From contig BTPG01000003.1 in assembly GCA_036245525.1 (NCBI GenBank), forward strand, positions 158,077,778-158,141,777: DNA of 64,000 bases, given 5' to 3'. Below, piece after piece: positions 9,830 to 21,158 of the stretch. The notes under the pieces are model-generated. The model made no database searches. It was not told where the DNA came from and saw nothing but the letters and a program-made list of their open reading frames with translations. Numbering within the stretch: the first letter of the stretch is position 1; every line of letters begins with the position of its first letter. The DNA is from Semisulcospira habei. Its lineage: Eukaryota; Mollusca; Gastropoda; Semisulcospiridae. The position numbers and the translations under genes are program-made.

Positions 9830-11805
9830 CATTCTTCAAACTTGGCCCAAGGATACTTTGTCGTAAGACCTTTCTAAACAGCCCAGGAAATAGGTCTAAA
9901 ATAGTCATATTTTGACAAAAGATATTTTTTTCTCAAATACTATTCACAACTTAAAACCCAAATTTGGTACAGAGATACCTGATAGTAAGACCTATTTATG
10001 CATCCTAATTTGGATGACCCTTTGGAAAGGTCAAGGGTCACAAACGGCTGGCAAATGTGTGTAAAATGCTGATTTTTGATAAAATTGTAGGTAATCCCAA
10101 ATTGTTGCACATTTTTCAACCTGACTTGGTACAAAGATAGCTGATGATAAGACCTTCCCATGCATACTAATTTAGTCGACTCATCACAAAGGTCAAGGGT
10201 CACGGGGGGGGGGGGGGGGGTTTGACAGATGTGTGAAAAATGCTTACATTTTCAGAAAACATGGATTTTGCTGCTGCATAAGCCATCCCTTGTCACAAAG
10301 GTCACACATATGTAAATCGGTCATACACGTGAGCCATAATGGCTTTGCCTTTCTTGTTGTCATATTGACTTGAAATTTGGGATATAACTAGATTGGAGAA
10401 AGACATTGGATGAGTTTGTTAGCCAGATTTGTAACTTTTTAGTAAAAATTAATTCTATGCAAACAAATTTAAAAAGTAAAAAAAAAACACACACACACAC
10501 ACACAAAAACCCAAGAAAGCCACAGCCCTTATGGCTCACGTGTATGACCGAACCACACATGTCTGACAAAAAGTAAAGGGATGGCTTCTGACCTAACAAA
10601 ATCCATGTTTTCTCAAAATTTAATCAGTTTTCACACATCTGTGAAACCCCCGTTACCCTTGACCTTTGCGATGAGTCGACTAAATTAGGATATATAGGAA
10701 TGTCTTATCATCAGCTACCTTTGTGCCAAATTTGACTGAGAAGTTAAAAAAGTGTTCATAATAACTACAATTATTGGCATTTTATGCACATTTGTCGACC
10801 TCTTGCGACCCTTGACCTTTTCCGAGGGGTCATCCAAGTTAGTATGCATACATTGGTCTTACCATCAGGTATCTCTGTACCACGTTTGGGTTTGAAGTTG
10901 TTAACAGCAACTGAGAAAAAACATTTCTCGTCAAAATATGGCTATTTTGTTCCTATTTCCTGAGCTCTTGTGACATTTGACCTTTCCGAGGGGTCATCCA
11001 AATTAGTATGCATAGATAGGTCTTACCATCAGGCATCTCTGTAGCAAGTTTGGGTTTGGAGTTGCGAATAGTAATTAAGAAAAAACATTTCTTGTCAAAA
11101 TATGGCTATTTTGTACCTCTTTCCTGAGCTCTTGTGACCCTTGACCTTTCCGAGGGGTCGTCCGAATTGGTATGCATAGATAGATCGTACCATCAGGTAT
11201 CTCTGTAGCAAGTTTGGGTTTGAGGTTGTAAATAGTAATTGAGAAAAAACATCTTTTGTCAAAATATGGCTATTTTGGACCTATTTCTTGTGCTTTTGTG
11301 ACCCTTGACCTTTCCGAGGGATCAACCAAATTAGTGTGCATATAAAGGTCTTACCATCAGGTATCTTTGTAGCAAGTTTGGGTTTGAAGTTGTGAAAAGT
11401 AGTTGAGAAAAAATAAATTATGTCCCAAAATAGGTATTTTTTATCTATTTCCTGATCCCCAGTGACCTTGAACTTTGTGAGAGGTCACTCAAATTGTTAT
11501 GGTTAGAAAGATCTTACCACAAAGTATCTTTAGGCCAAGTTTGAAGAATTTTTTATATATTGCCTGATCCCCTGTGACCTTGACCTTTGTGAGAGGTCAC
11601 TGAAATTGGTATGTGTAGAAAGGTCTTGCCACAAAGTATCATTGGGCCAAGTTTGAAAAATGTGGCTTGAATAGTCTCTGAGAAAATGCCAACGTTAACG
11701 TTTACCACGGACGACGGACGACGGCAGACGGACGACAGACGACGGACGACGGACGGACGACCACTGGCCCAGAACATAGACTCACTTTTGCTTCGCACGT
11801 GAGCC
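9830..11805. repeat. Large inverted repeat built from units of about 155 bp, with cacgtgagcca ends
   Basis: The left arm (about 9830-10345) reads in one sense and the right arm (10528-11805) in the other. The arms share ctggcacaaa/ctttgtgcc-type blocks and ggtcaagggtca. The cacgtgagccataa end at about 10330-10345 is mirrored by ttatggctcacgtg at about 10528-10541. The right arm contains about five direct units, each with tgacctttccgaggggtcatcc, cttaccatcaggtatctctgta and a gagaaaaaacat/gtcaaaatatgg block. It ends in a GACGGAC-type tandem (11705-11762) and cacgtgagcca (about 11797-11807). The 180-bp spacer repeats the gagaaagacattggatgag block. There is no ORF. A non-autonomous, foldback-like element is likely. 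A related fragment with gctcacgtg lies at 19905-20100. Confidence 0.7.
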
Positions 11806-13144
11806 AAACAAGATGAGGATTTCATCCCAAAGTCTACCGTATTAGTCCGGTCGTAGGTAGGGCCTACCTTGCATTGTCGGAATTGCAAATGTTTTAACGG
11901 ATACTGAATGATTTTGTGGTGCTGAATTCGAATCCGTTGTATGCCACGCTGTAAGTATTGAGCGTTCTTCTGTATAAAGCAAAATCCAAGATGGCCGCCA
12001 GGATATATACAAATTTTCGTTTCGGCACACGTATGTGCAAGCGAGACACGAAAATTCTTTGAAATGGCTCATTTTGTTAGGTTATGTCCAAATAAATTTA
12101 GTAAATATATAATTTTCTACATCAAAACAGGGGCGGATCGCGCGGGATGGGTGGGGTTAGGTTCCGAACTACAGACCCCCCCACCCCCACCCCCCACGGC
12201 CACCCCTTAGGCTTTTAAACAAAAGAAGAAAAACTCCGATGTAAGAGAGTTTGCCTGTTGTCTTGCTAGTGTGGACATCTCCCCTTTGAGATAATGTCCC
12301 CTCCCTCCCTCCCTTCCCCCCCCCCTCCCCCGCACCCCCCCCCCCCCTTCCCCCATGTACGTTTTTGATATTTCGGTCCGTGTTTTTGTTTGAGATTCTG
12401 AATGCTCGGATATATGATTTCTCCTCTGGGCGCTTTCTGTATTAAGTACTCAACAAAAGCATTACCCCCCCCCCCCTCCCCCATGCCTCTGAGGAAGTGT
12501 GTCCGCTACTGCAAGTGTAAAAGTGGCTTTATTATGGATGTTTTTGTCGTAAATGCTTAGTCTTCTGTTGTGAGTGGTGACTTTTGCTGTGTATTAATTA
12601 ACATTTACTTCACTCTGATTCTTCCACATTTAGTCAGGGTACGGCTGTGAAAGGGTTATACGCTTTACGCCATTTGCACGTGCAGAACTTGGTTTAGGTG
12701 AATGCCCGCTGTACACCTTGTCTTGGTAACTACAGAGCTGGAACTGGTCTTGCAGCTGCAGTCCAAGAGGATCAAAACTGAATAGGCTGCAACCTACTAA
12801 TTTGCATTATACATGTACATGTATTTGGCTTATTGCATCATAAATCCACATTCAAACTGGGTCTGATGTCTTATATTGAGATGGAGAACCTGCCACGTTC
12901 CAAAAACACACATGATGGTGTGCACATAGTAGTGGGCTTCAAATCTGGGCTCTGTCTCCTGTTGTCTTCCATATGGAGACATTTGCCCTCACACTTAGAC
13001 AAGTTTGTGCTGGGCTCCTGGTTGTAGGATATTCGTATTTCTTGCCTCGTGGCAGTTGTGTCTCTTCAATCCCAGAACGCGGTCATCAAAGGACTGAAGC
13101 TTGTTGGTGGCTGTCGGCTGACGATGTTGTGTCTAGCCACGGAG
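11806..13144. other. Intron, C-run tracts, no gene
   Basis: Poly-C or C-rich tracts occur at about 12178-12200, 12300-12356 and 12464-12482. Nothing else is recognised. Confidence 0.5.
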
Positions 13145-13162
13145 TGTGCAGCGAGTATATTG

Positions 13163-16100
13163 CGCAGTGGGCAGATGTTCACATCTGCACGGGACATAGA
13201 CGACCCCGCCCTCCACGAGTCGCCTGCTGCCTTGCAGGCCTGGCCGCTTGGCTGCGGAAAGGCTAAGGGAGGAAACCCCTGACATCAAAGCCCCCGTGTC
13301 TCCGGGGAAGGCTTTTGAGCCAGAGACTAGGACAAGGACAGTCTGATATAAAACCTACGACCCGAGGACCTCGATGCCATCGTCCCAGCTTGCTAGGCCA
13401 TGGCAGATGAACCAAGGGTTTAAAGGGTGGGGCCAGTACTGCGCACACTGCACTCCACCAAAAAGCGCCACCGCGCAGGCTCTAGGAAACGTCCACGGAC
13501 CATGACACTGACCATTCCAAGTCCTGTAGCGACGGGCGAGGGGCGAAACGGCAGGTGAAAGATGTCACTGGAAGCCGCAGTCTCAAACCTGCATGCAGGC
13601 GGTTCAGGATATTGGTCGCCTGATGTTGACCTGGGGATGACAACATCACTCGGCACACCCTGAACGACCAAGCAGCCTTCTCTAGGGACAGCACTGCTTG
13701 CTCCACACGGAGAGGGGCCTAGAAAAGGTGGCCTAACCAAAGCTCGTCCCCTCGCAACCCCAGTTGGCTAGCCGCGGTCAACGGGCATCTTCTCCTGCGG
13801 TCAAAAAACAAGAAAGAATAACGGATCCACTCTCATGACGACCACGACCGGACTCAACGTAGCATGCTGGAACGTCCGAACTATGCTCGACAAAGCAGAC
13901 AGCGGACGCCCTGAACGTCGCTCCGCCCTCATTGCCCATGAATTGCGGAGGTTAAACATCGACATCGCCGCGCTCAGCGAAGTACGCCTTCCGGACGAAG
14001 GCAGCCTCCAAGAACTTGGTGCTGGGTACACCCTCTACTGGTCAGGCAGGCCTGCATCAGAAAGACGGCTCTCAGGCGTGGGTTTCATGGTCAAGACATC
14101 CATTGCGACTAAGCTGGAAAACCTACCAACGGGCCACTCAGACCGCATCATGTCCATGCGTCTCCCACTGAGACACCAGCAACACGTCACCCTTCTCAGT
14201 GTGTACTCCCCAACCCTCCTGGCAGAGCCTGCTGAAAAGGACAAGTTTTACACTGACCTGCGCAGCCTCCTACAGAGTACCCCTGCAGACGACAAAGTCA
14301 TCATCCTTGGCGACTTCAACGCCAGAGTGGGCCAGGACTCTGAAGCCTGGAAAGGAGTCCTCGGCAAGCATGGCGTGGGGAACTGCAATGACAATGGCCG
14401 CCTACTGTTGGAGTTCTGTGCGGAGCAGCAACTGGTCATCACCAACACTACTTTTCAGCAAAAGGACAGTCGAAAGACCACCTGGATGCATCCTCGCTAC
14501 AAACACTGGCACCTTATCGACTATGTCCTAGTGCGTCAGAGAAACCGCAGTGACGTCCTCCTCACCAGAGTGATGCCCAGCGCAGAGTGCCACACTGACC
14601 ATCGCCTTGTCCGCTGCAAACTCAGGCTCCACTTCAAGCCAAAACCCAAGAAATGGGGGCCCCCCAAGAAAAAGCTTGATGTTGCCAGCCTTCAGCGTGA
14701 CGATGTGAAAGCTGCCTTTCAGACAGATTTACAGCGCAGGCTCAAAGACACAGCGGACCCAGTAGACTCCTCCCCTGAAACACTTTGGGAACAACTGAAA
14801 ACTGCTATTGCAAAATCCTCTGCAGAAGTCTTGGGTTTCGCCAGAAAGAAGAACAAAGACTGGTTTGACGAAAACGATGTAGAGATCCAGGAACACCTAG
14901 CAAAAAAAAGAGCCGCCCATCAGGCCCACCTAGCCCAGCCTTCCTGCCCTGTGAAGAAGTCTGCCTTCCGCCTCGTCTGCAGCAGTCTCCAGCGCAAGCT
15001 CAGAGATCTCCAGAATGAGTGGTGGACCAGACTTGCACAGAGGACCCAGCTTTGCGCTGACAATGGTGACTACAGGGGCTTCTACGAAGCACTGAAAGCA
15101 GTGTATGGCCCCAGGCACCTGGTACAAAGTCCCCTGCGAAGCGCGAATGGCCAGGCACTCCTCACAGATAATACCTCCATCTTGAACCGCTGGTCGGAAT
15201 ACTTTCAGAGCCTCTTCAGCGCTGAGCGCACTGTTCAAGAAGCAGTCGTCCTACAAATCCCACACCTCCCAGTAAAGGTTGAATTGGACGAACCGCCCAC
15301 CGCTGAAGAGACCCTCACAGCCATCCACCAGCTCAAGAGTGGCAAAGCAGCAGGCATTGATGGAATATCGCCAGAGATCTGGAAACATGGAGGCACAGCA
15401 CTGCACAACAAGCTCCATGACCTCTTTCTCTGCTGCTGGGAGGAAGGAACACTACCAAAAGATCTCCGTGATGCAGTCGTTATCACCCTGTACAAGAACA
15501 AAGGCGAGAAGTCTGACTGTTCCAACTATCGGGGAATTACCCTGCTGTCCATTGCTGGGAAAATCCTTACAAGGCTGCTCCTGAATCGGCTGGTACCTGC
15601 CATCGCTGAAGACCAACTCCCAGAGGGTCAGTGTGGCTTCAGAGCAAACAGGAGCACCACCGATATAGTCTTTGTGCTGAGACAGCTACAGGAAAAGTGC
15701 CGCGAGCAGAACAAAGGGCTGTACGTAACATTTGTCGACCTAACAAAAGCGTTCGACACTGTGAGCAGGCAAGGCATGTGGCAGATCCTGGAGCGACTTG
15801 GCTGTCCCCCAAAGTTCCTCAACATGATTGTCCAGCTACACGAGGACCAGCAAGGCCAGGTCAGACTTAACAATGACCTCTCAGAACCATTCCCTATTCT
15901 GAACGGCGTAAAGCAGGGCTGCGTGCTGGCACCGACCCTCTTCACCATCTTTTTTAGCATGATGTTGAAGCAGGCCACAGTGGACCTCGATGATGACGAT
16001 GCAGTGTACATCAGGTATCGTCTCGATGGCAGCCTGTTCAACCTCAGACGACTGCAGGCTCACACGAAAACCCTAGACCAACTGATTCGTGAGCTGCTTT

Positions 16101-17101
16101 TTGCTGATGATGCTGCCCTCGTTGCACACACAGAGAGAGCCCTGCAGCGCATCACATCTTGCTTCGCAGATGCTGCCCAGCTCTTTGGACTCGAGGTCAG
16201 TCTGAAAAAGACAGAGGTCCTCCATCAGCCGGCACCCAAGACAGTGTATCGCCCTCCTCACATCACCATTGGCGAGTCTGAACTAAAGTCAGTGCACCAG
16301 TTTACTTACCTTGGCTGCATTATCACGTCGGACGCCAAGCTGGACAAGGAGCTTGACAGCAGGCTGGCAAAAGCGAACAGCGCTTTCGGGCGACTTTTCA
16401 AGCGGGTGTGGCACAATCAACAGCTGAAAACAGGCACCAAGATCAGCGTGTACAGAGCTGTGGTCCTCACCACCCTGCTGTATGGTTCCGAGTCCTGGGC
16501 CCTCTACCGCAGCCAACTACGACTCCTCGAACGCTTCCACCAGCGCTGCCTGCGTACCATCCTGGGCATTCACTGGAGTGACTATGTCACCAACGTCGAG
16601 GTCCTTGAACAGGCTGAAACTGTGAGCATCGAGGCTTTGCTGCTGCGGACACAGCTCCGCTGGGCGGGGCATGTCTCCAGGATGGAGGATCATCGCCTAC
16701 CAAAGATCACCCTCTTCGGCGAGCTTGCTACTGGACACCGTGACAGAGGGGCACCAAAGAAGAGATACAAAGACTGTCTCAAGAAGTCACTTAGTGCCTG
16801 CCAAATCGACCACCACCAGTGGTCTTCGCTTGCTGCGGACCGTGACACCTGGCGCTCCTCCATTTACAAGGCAGCTGTCTCCTTTGAGGACTCTCACAGA
16901 GCTAGCCTTAAGGACAAGCAGCTCAGGAGAAAAAACAGAGATGCCGCAGCTCAGAACCCTGGCCATACCTTCCCCTGCAGCCACTGCGGTCGAACCTGCC
17001 TGTCTCGGATTGGCCTCCACAGCCACGAACAAGCCTGCAGACGTCGTGGGCAACTCCTATAAAATCTTCGTTCGCGAAGTCAAGCCAAGAGAGATTGAGA
17101 T
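13163..17101 (+). mobile_element. Full-length LINE (non-LTR retrotransposon), copy 1
   Basis: Bounded by an 18-bp target duplication, tgtgcagcgagtatattg, at 13145-13162 and 17102-17119, so both ends are defined. It has a 5' UTR of about 670 bp, one long ORF (13835-17062) and a very short 3' UTR ending cgaagtcaagccaaga, followed by a gagattgagatt tail. Copies at 51720-54899 and 57443-59246 share the same 3' end. No second ORF is seen. Clade: the C-terminal zinc finger and the apurinic-type endonuclease place it outside R2-like elements; RTE/CR1/Jockey-group assignment needs phylogeny. Confidence 0.9.
13835..17062 (+). CDS. LINE endonuclease / reverse transcriptase polyprotein, intact
   Basis: One uninterrupted 1075-codon frame. 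Residues about 1-260 form an APE-type endonuclease: CWNVRTM near residue 10, SEVRL near 46, GDFNARVG near 157 and TDHRLV near 253. The reverse transcriptase spans about 490-800: FVDLTKAFD (motif A, about 633), NGVKQGCVLAPT (motif B) and FADD (motif C, about 755). A thumb-like region follows. The last 35 residues hold a Cys-x2-Cys-x12-His-x4-Cys zinc finger (CSHCGRTCL...H). All catalytic motifs are present and no stop or frameshift is visible, so this copy may be transposition-competent. Known LINEs nick the target and reverse-transcribe their RNA in place; the truncated sister copies fit that. Confidence 0.92.
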   Translation: MTTTTGLNVACWNVRTMLDKADSGRPERRSALIAHELRRLNIDIAALSEVRLPDEGSLQELGAGYTLYWSGRPASERRLSGVGFMVKTSIATKLENLPTGHSDRIMSMRLPLRHQQHVTLLSVYSPTLLAEPAEKDKFYTDLRSLLQSTPADDKVIILGDFNARVGQDSEAWKGVLGKHGVGNCNDNGRLLLEFCAEQQLVITNTTFQQKDSRKTTWMHPRYKHWHLIDYVLVRQRNRSDVLLTRVMPSAECHTDHRLVRCKLRLHFKPKPKKWGPPKKKLDVASLQRDDVKAAFQTDLQRRLKDTADPVDSSPETLWEQLKTAIAKSSAEVLGFARKKNKDWFDENDVEIQEHLAKKRAAHQAHLAQPSCPVKKSAFRLVCSSLQRKLRDLQNEWWTRLAQRTQLCADNGDYRGFYEALKAVYGPRHLVQSPLRSANGQALLTDNTSILNRWSEYFQSLFSAERTVQEAVVLQIPHLPVKVELDEPPTAEETLTAIHQLKSGKAAGIDGISPEIWKHGGTALHNKLHDLFLCCWEEGTLPKDLRDAVVITLYKNKGEKSDCSNYRGITLLSIAGKILTRLLLNRLVPAIAEDQLPEGQCGFRANRSTTDIVFVLRQLQEKCREQNKGLYVTFVDLTKAFDTVSRQGMWQILERLGCPPKFLNMIVQLHEDQQGQVRLNNDLSEPFPILNGVKQGCVLAPTLFTIFFSMMLKQATVDLDDDDAVYIRYRLDGSLFNLRRLQAHTKTLDQLIRELLFADDAALVAHTERALQRITSCFADAAQLFGLEVSLKKTEVLHQPAPKTVYRPPHITIGESELKSVHQFTYLGCIITSDAKLDKELDSRLAKANSAFGRLFKRVWHNQQLKTGTKISVYRAVVLTTLLYGSESWALYRSQLRLLERFHQRCLRTILGIHWSDYVTNVEVLEQAETVSIEALLLRTQLRWAGHVSRMEDHRLPKITLFGELATGHRDRGAPKKRYKDCLKKSLSACQIDHHQWSSLAADRDTWRSSIYKAAVSFEDSHRASLKDKQLRRKNRDAAAQNPGHTFPCSHCGRTCLSRIGLHSHEQACRRRGQLL

Positions 17102-17169
17102 TGTGCAGCGAGTATATTGGGCATAACCTTTGCGCGGCCTTTTACGTCGTTTTACATCATTCATGTTGT

Positions 17170-18430
17170 TCAATTAATCGGTAATGATCTCTGCTGCTTG
17201 CCAACAGTTAAAATTGTATGCTTGCTTGGCCGTGGGGATTCTTCCACCAGACTGTAGATGCGGCTTATGCCTTGCTGACGGATTGACGGGCAACACAGTT
17301 TGATGCTGCTTGGGAAGTACCGGTCAAAATCCACGAGTAGCACATGCGCTGTTTTGGCAGGCCTCATCATGATCGTGGTGACAGCAGCATCGACGCTCTG
17401 GTTTGTGGGGCGGGCCAGGGGACAGTCTAGAGAATTTTACAGCCATATAGTATGACAACTCAGACAAACCTTGCAACTTGTTCTTCAGCACAGATCTGGC
17501 GGTTGTCCGCATTGATCTTAATCGAACAGAACGCTGTCGAGTGCCGGCTCATGTGAAGAATGAGTCTCCAAGGAAACAGCTTCAGTGATGATGCAACGAT
17601 CTCTAGCACCCATGTATAAATGAACTCAGGGTCCATGCTTTGAGCATCCCCATTGCTAGGCTTTGAATCTGTTATCTGATGACATGTTCTTCACTTTCTT
17701 GTGGATCTTGCTGTGAAAATCAGCAGGCCTCTGTTTCTCAGACTGCTAGCCTATCATAACATTCCCGGAAAAAATGTTGACCAGCCGTGTTATGGTTGGG
17801 TTGCTCGTCACAAAGACATCCATGCAAATGGGGAGCATCTCGCTTATCTTGTCACTATTCTCAACATCTTTCTTGACAAGGCTCTGGTGCCTCGCTTTGT
17901 GAACAGCGGTTCTCGGCCTTCAATGTCGCTCATGAATTGTGAGCAGATGCTGTGAGAGTATATCCATACGGCAAATGTGGACTCGTTGAGAGTAAAACTA
18001 ATCATGCCCGACGGCCCATGACCGTAAGACATGCATGTTGTTTCATTGTACGGGTCTAATCACATGCCATTCCAAAGGACTTCTTGGTGCCATATGACAT
18101 GCTGTCCGTCAATGAAACATTTCGGGACATCAGGCTGTAGGCGCTGCATGGACCTCAGGTAGTAATGGTCGAAACGTGATTACTTGTCGTGTCCGACAGC
18201 AAAGAAATACGCAGCAATCAGATACATATTCCAGTCTCCCTCCCTGTCGAATCTAACAAAATGTCGTCTTGTTGAAACCGGCGGGTTGAAATGAGACAGC
18301 TGTACCCACAGTTTTGCAGTCTTACTCTTTTGTGTTGACAACTTGTTGCAGCAGCGGCTGGCCGTTCGTGAACACAGTACACTTCTGGTTGACCTTGTCT
18401 GTAAATACACAAGGTTCATAACCGACAACT
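17170..18430 (-). pseudogene. Degenerate copy of a multicopy ORF family of unknown function
   Basis: Scattered minus-strand frames look coding but are broken by many stops and shifts. Examples are TRRHFVRFDREGDWNMYL with YFFAVGH (about 18200-18290), RFDHYYLRSMQRL and FIDGQHVI (18090-18180), MSYGHGPSGMISFTLNE (about 17985-18032), and HVLLVDFDRYFPSSIK (about 17290-17345). Their order resembles a multicopy, uncharacterised invertebrate protein family I recall only loosely, probably element-borne. No start, terminal repeat or TSD is defined. Confidence 0.45.
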
Positions 18431-18540
18431 AAAAGTACTTGGACATCAATCCTGGTATGCTTATTAGAGATAAAAGTGCGAATTACGGACTGAATGAGTA
18501 CTTTTCAGTTGGCTTAGACTGTATGCTACTGTGTGCCGAA

Positions 18541-18593
18541 CACACAGACACACACAAACACACACACACACACACACCATCACACACACACCA

Positions 18594-18666
<73 letters not shown>

Positions 18667-18690
18667 ATCACACACACCCACACACACGGT
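18541..18690. repeat. (CA)n microsatellite with CCAT interruptions
   Basis: About 150 bp of CA with ccatcaca breaks near both ends (about 18577, 18591, 18665). Confidence 0.95.
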
Positions 18691-18884
18691 ACTTTGGCGC
18701 CAAAAAGACGTTCTCTAGCATGGTTTGCGTAGCTACACGAGACGTCACTTTTATCTTGTTACTTCTTTGCCAGAATGTATGCCCCGCACGCCAAAACGTC
18801 ATGTGCTTGCTCCGGAATGCGCTCCGACCAGCCCCATTTCAAAATCTACCGTTTTTCTAAAATACGGTAGACAAAAACTCGAAT

Positions 18885-19061
18885 TCTTGAGAAAATCAGA
18901 CTGACGGTGACGTAAAAGCAGAAATTGCGTCACCACGCAGACATCTACGCAGTACTCTAGATATGACGTTTGTCTGTCTGTCTCTCTCTCTCGAGCACGC
19001 ACGCATGCACGCGCGCACGCACACGCACGCACGCACGCGCGCACGCACACACGCACGCACG

Positions 19062-19094
<33 letters not shown>

Positions 19095-19508
19095 ATGCAT
19101 TGACGCGCTGTCATAAAAGCATGCGCGTGTACAGTAGAATATCATGCATCTAGAAGTCAGCTTCACTTCACATACATTATAGCAAGACTGAAATTGCACC
19201 GTGAAATTCTACTTTTGTCATCATTTTTTTCTCAAGTCTAGAAGGCAAAGTTGAACTGATATCACATAAAATATAAAATTACATAAAAACTAAAGAATTG
19301 TGTCATGACATGACGTTTTTCAAACCAATGACGCGTATGCGACTGTGCCCGTATAGAGCTCATTTACACAATAGTAAATCTGCGAGGCTTTTTTCAAGCA
19401 GGTCAAAGACAACAGGTGAGGCCCTCGACAGCTCAGACATCAAGGGACTTTGGCTTATGTCTCTCGTATAGAAGCGACTTTGTGGGTTATGGTTCATGCC
19501 ATCTTGTT
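18885..19508. repeat. Dispersed repeat R2, copy 2, with internal GCAC-rich tract
   Basis: The same layout as 6035-6780, but the internal simple repeat is a GCAC/CA mixture (about 18993-19096) instead of pure (CA)n. The right part ends gactttgtgggttatggttc then catcttgtt. Confidence 0.7.
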
Positions 19509-19652
19509 TAGACCGATAGAGTCTGTGTGTGCATATCATGTGGAGCATGAGCAGAACCGTCTGGAATGACCAAGGCGAACAAAACAAGACGGTGTTACCA
19601 CATTCCCCATATTTTGAAGTTGCCCTCTGAGGGTGTGTATTACAACTCTAAA

Positions 19653-19758
19653 GACAGATCGAGCATGATAGTTCAAGGGTGGTGCCAGAATAGCTTGGCG
19701 CTTATGGGCACCAAGCTATTCTGGCACCACCCTTGAACTATCATGCTCGATCTATGTC
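19653..19758. repeat. Near-perfect palindrome, family P3
   Basis: Arms of about 46 bp (gacagatcgagcatgatag...ttgg at 19653-19698, complement at 19710-19756) around an 11-bp loop. A diverged copy with matching upstream flank is at 20509-20602. Confidence 0.85.
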
Positions 19759-19904
19759 TTGCTGTGGTGTGTCGGGGCTGAATGATGTATGGCATGACAT
19801 AGCAAGACAAGACAAGTGATTGATGAGACTAATCAGATAAGATTCAACATAGGCACAATTCAAAGTAAATAATAAAAACCAAAACAAAACTAGTACAGCA
19901 AAGC

Positions 19905-20100
19905 CCTCAGAGCTCACGTGCATGAACAATCTGCATAATTCCTCTGATCCTCTGTGATCTCCATCTTTCCAAAAGGTCACTCAGCTTAGTAAGTTTTGTG
20001 TCTTGGCACAAATACAGGGTTGTCTCAAAATTCCCACGTTTTATCAACATATGCCTGATAAGCACACGTTGTGCGACTTTGACATAAAAAATTCGTAATA
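19905..20100. repeat. Fragment related to the 10-11 kb inverted repeat
   Basis: Has agctcacgtgcatga, ctctgtgatctccatctttcc, aaaggtcactcagcttagta and cttggcacaaa blocks that parallel units at 10528-11660. Confidence 0.45.
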
Positions 20101-20508
20101 TATGTAACTTCTCATCCGATTTAATGAAACTATAGTATTTTGTTTCTTGGTCATTTGTCACCTAAGTGCGACACAATCATGAAAAGGGATACACGATGGC
20201 GTGAAACATACATACTGTCGAGATACATTCTATAAACACATGTTAAGTAAATGTTATCTTCCGAGCATTGGCAAAGACTTGTTGGCATGAACCTCATGAA
20301 ACGGTGCGTCTTTGTCGATAAGATAACATTACAGAACATTACACAAGCCCCGCAAGGTTAATAGTCAGACAGTCGTGTCTTCAACGTCTTGCTCGCTTTC
20401 TTTCCCGAAAATGGTCCATGAAATCACACACATTTCCTAATCCTTTGTACCACAGACCAAAATATTCAAATTTTGCAGTTGCCCTCTGAAGAGTGATTAC
20501 AATCCAGG

Positions 20509-20602
20509 AGACAGATCGACCATGAGAGTTCAAGGGTGGTGCCAGAAGGAGTCAAGCTGTTCTGGCATCACACTTGAGCCAACATGGACGATCCGTATCT
20601 AG
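20509..20602. repeat. Palindrome, family P3 (diverged)
   Basis: acagatcgaccatgagagttcaagggtggt pairs imperfectly with the complement ending at about 20601. The upstream gttgccctctga...gattacaa flank also matches that of 19653-19758. Confidence 0.65.
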
Positions 20603-20637
20603 CTTTCTCCCAAACAGACACATTGCTGAGTCATTAA

Positions 20638-20841
20638 ATCGTTCAGTGCGGAGAAAATCTGAACGTCACCCAACTGCAAGAGGTTTAGATCCTCATGAGC
20701 CCCCGCAATTGCGAGGGCTCATGAGGATCTATGCCTCTTGCTGACACCTCTTTCAGTCCATGTTTCCATGACACCTAAGGTACTCTGGTGTTGAATGAAA
20801 GATTGCATAAACACAATGTGCGTCAGCTGGCACTGAACGGG
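20638..20841. mobile_element. TTAA-flanked MITE containing a P2 palindrome
   Basis: TTAA at 20634-20637 and 20842-20845 flank about 204 bp with inverted ends: cgttcagtgc at left, gcactgaacg at right. Its centre is the P2 hairpin (20674-20742). TTAA plus CGTTCAGTGC-type ends suggests a piggyBac-type non-autonomous element. A related left half begins at 21764 (TTAATCCCTTCACTGCC) followed by another P2 hairpin. Confidence 0.6.
20674..20742. repeat. Palindrome, family P2
   Basis: Arms aggtttagatcctcatgagc and gctcatgaggatctatgcct around a gcaattgc centre. Confidence 0.8.
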
Positions 20842-21152
20842 TTAATTACAAACAAGAAAAAGATTTTGCAGCCAAAAAAAAAAAAAAAAAAAAAAAGCCC
20901 CTTGCGATAGTCTGTGTTTGATATATTACAAAGTATACTCTATGAAAGCAGTCGCTAAACACGCTTTTTGTGGAATACGTACAATTTTTTCCCCCCACAT
21001 GTTTATTGGCCTCCCTTGATCCTTGACGTTTGCTTCGCTCTCGGTGAGAATCGAACAGTTTGAGAACGGGAGTCGCTCGGTCTATCTAGAAAGGATACGA
21101 ACACTCCACGTCTATGCTATAGCAGGAGGGTGCCGTTTTGTTTTGTTTTGTT

Positions 21153-21158
<6 letters not shown>

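Noticed and set aside
12266..12484. Gly-rich minus-strand ORF
   Set aside because: Translation of poly-C tracts.
14199..14531. Second-frame ORFs inside the LINE (for example 14199-14531 and 15279-15584)
   Set aside because: Overlapping shadows of the RT frame, repeated in all three LINE copies because the DNA is repeated.
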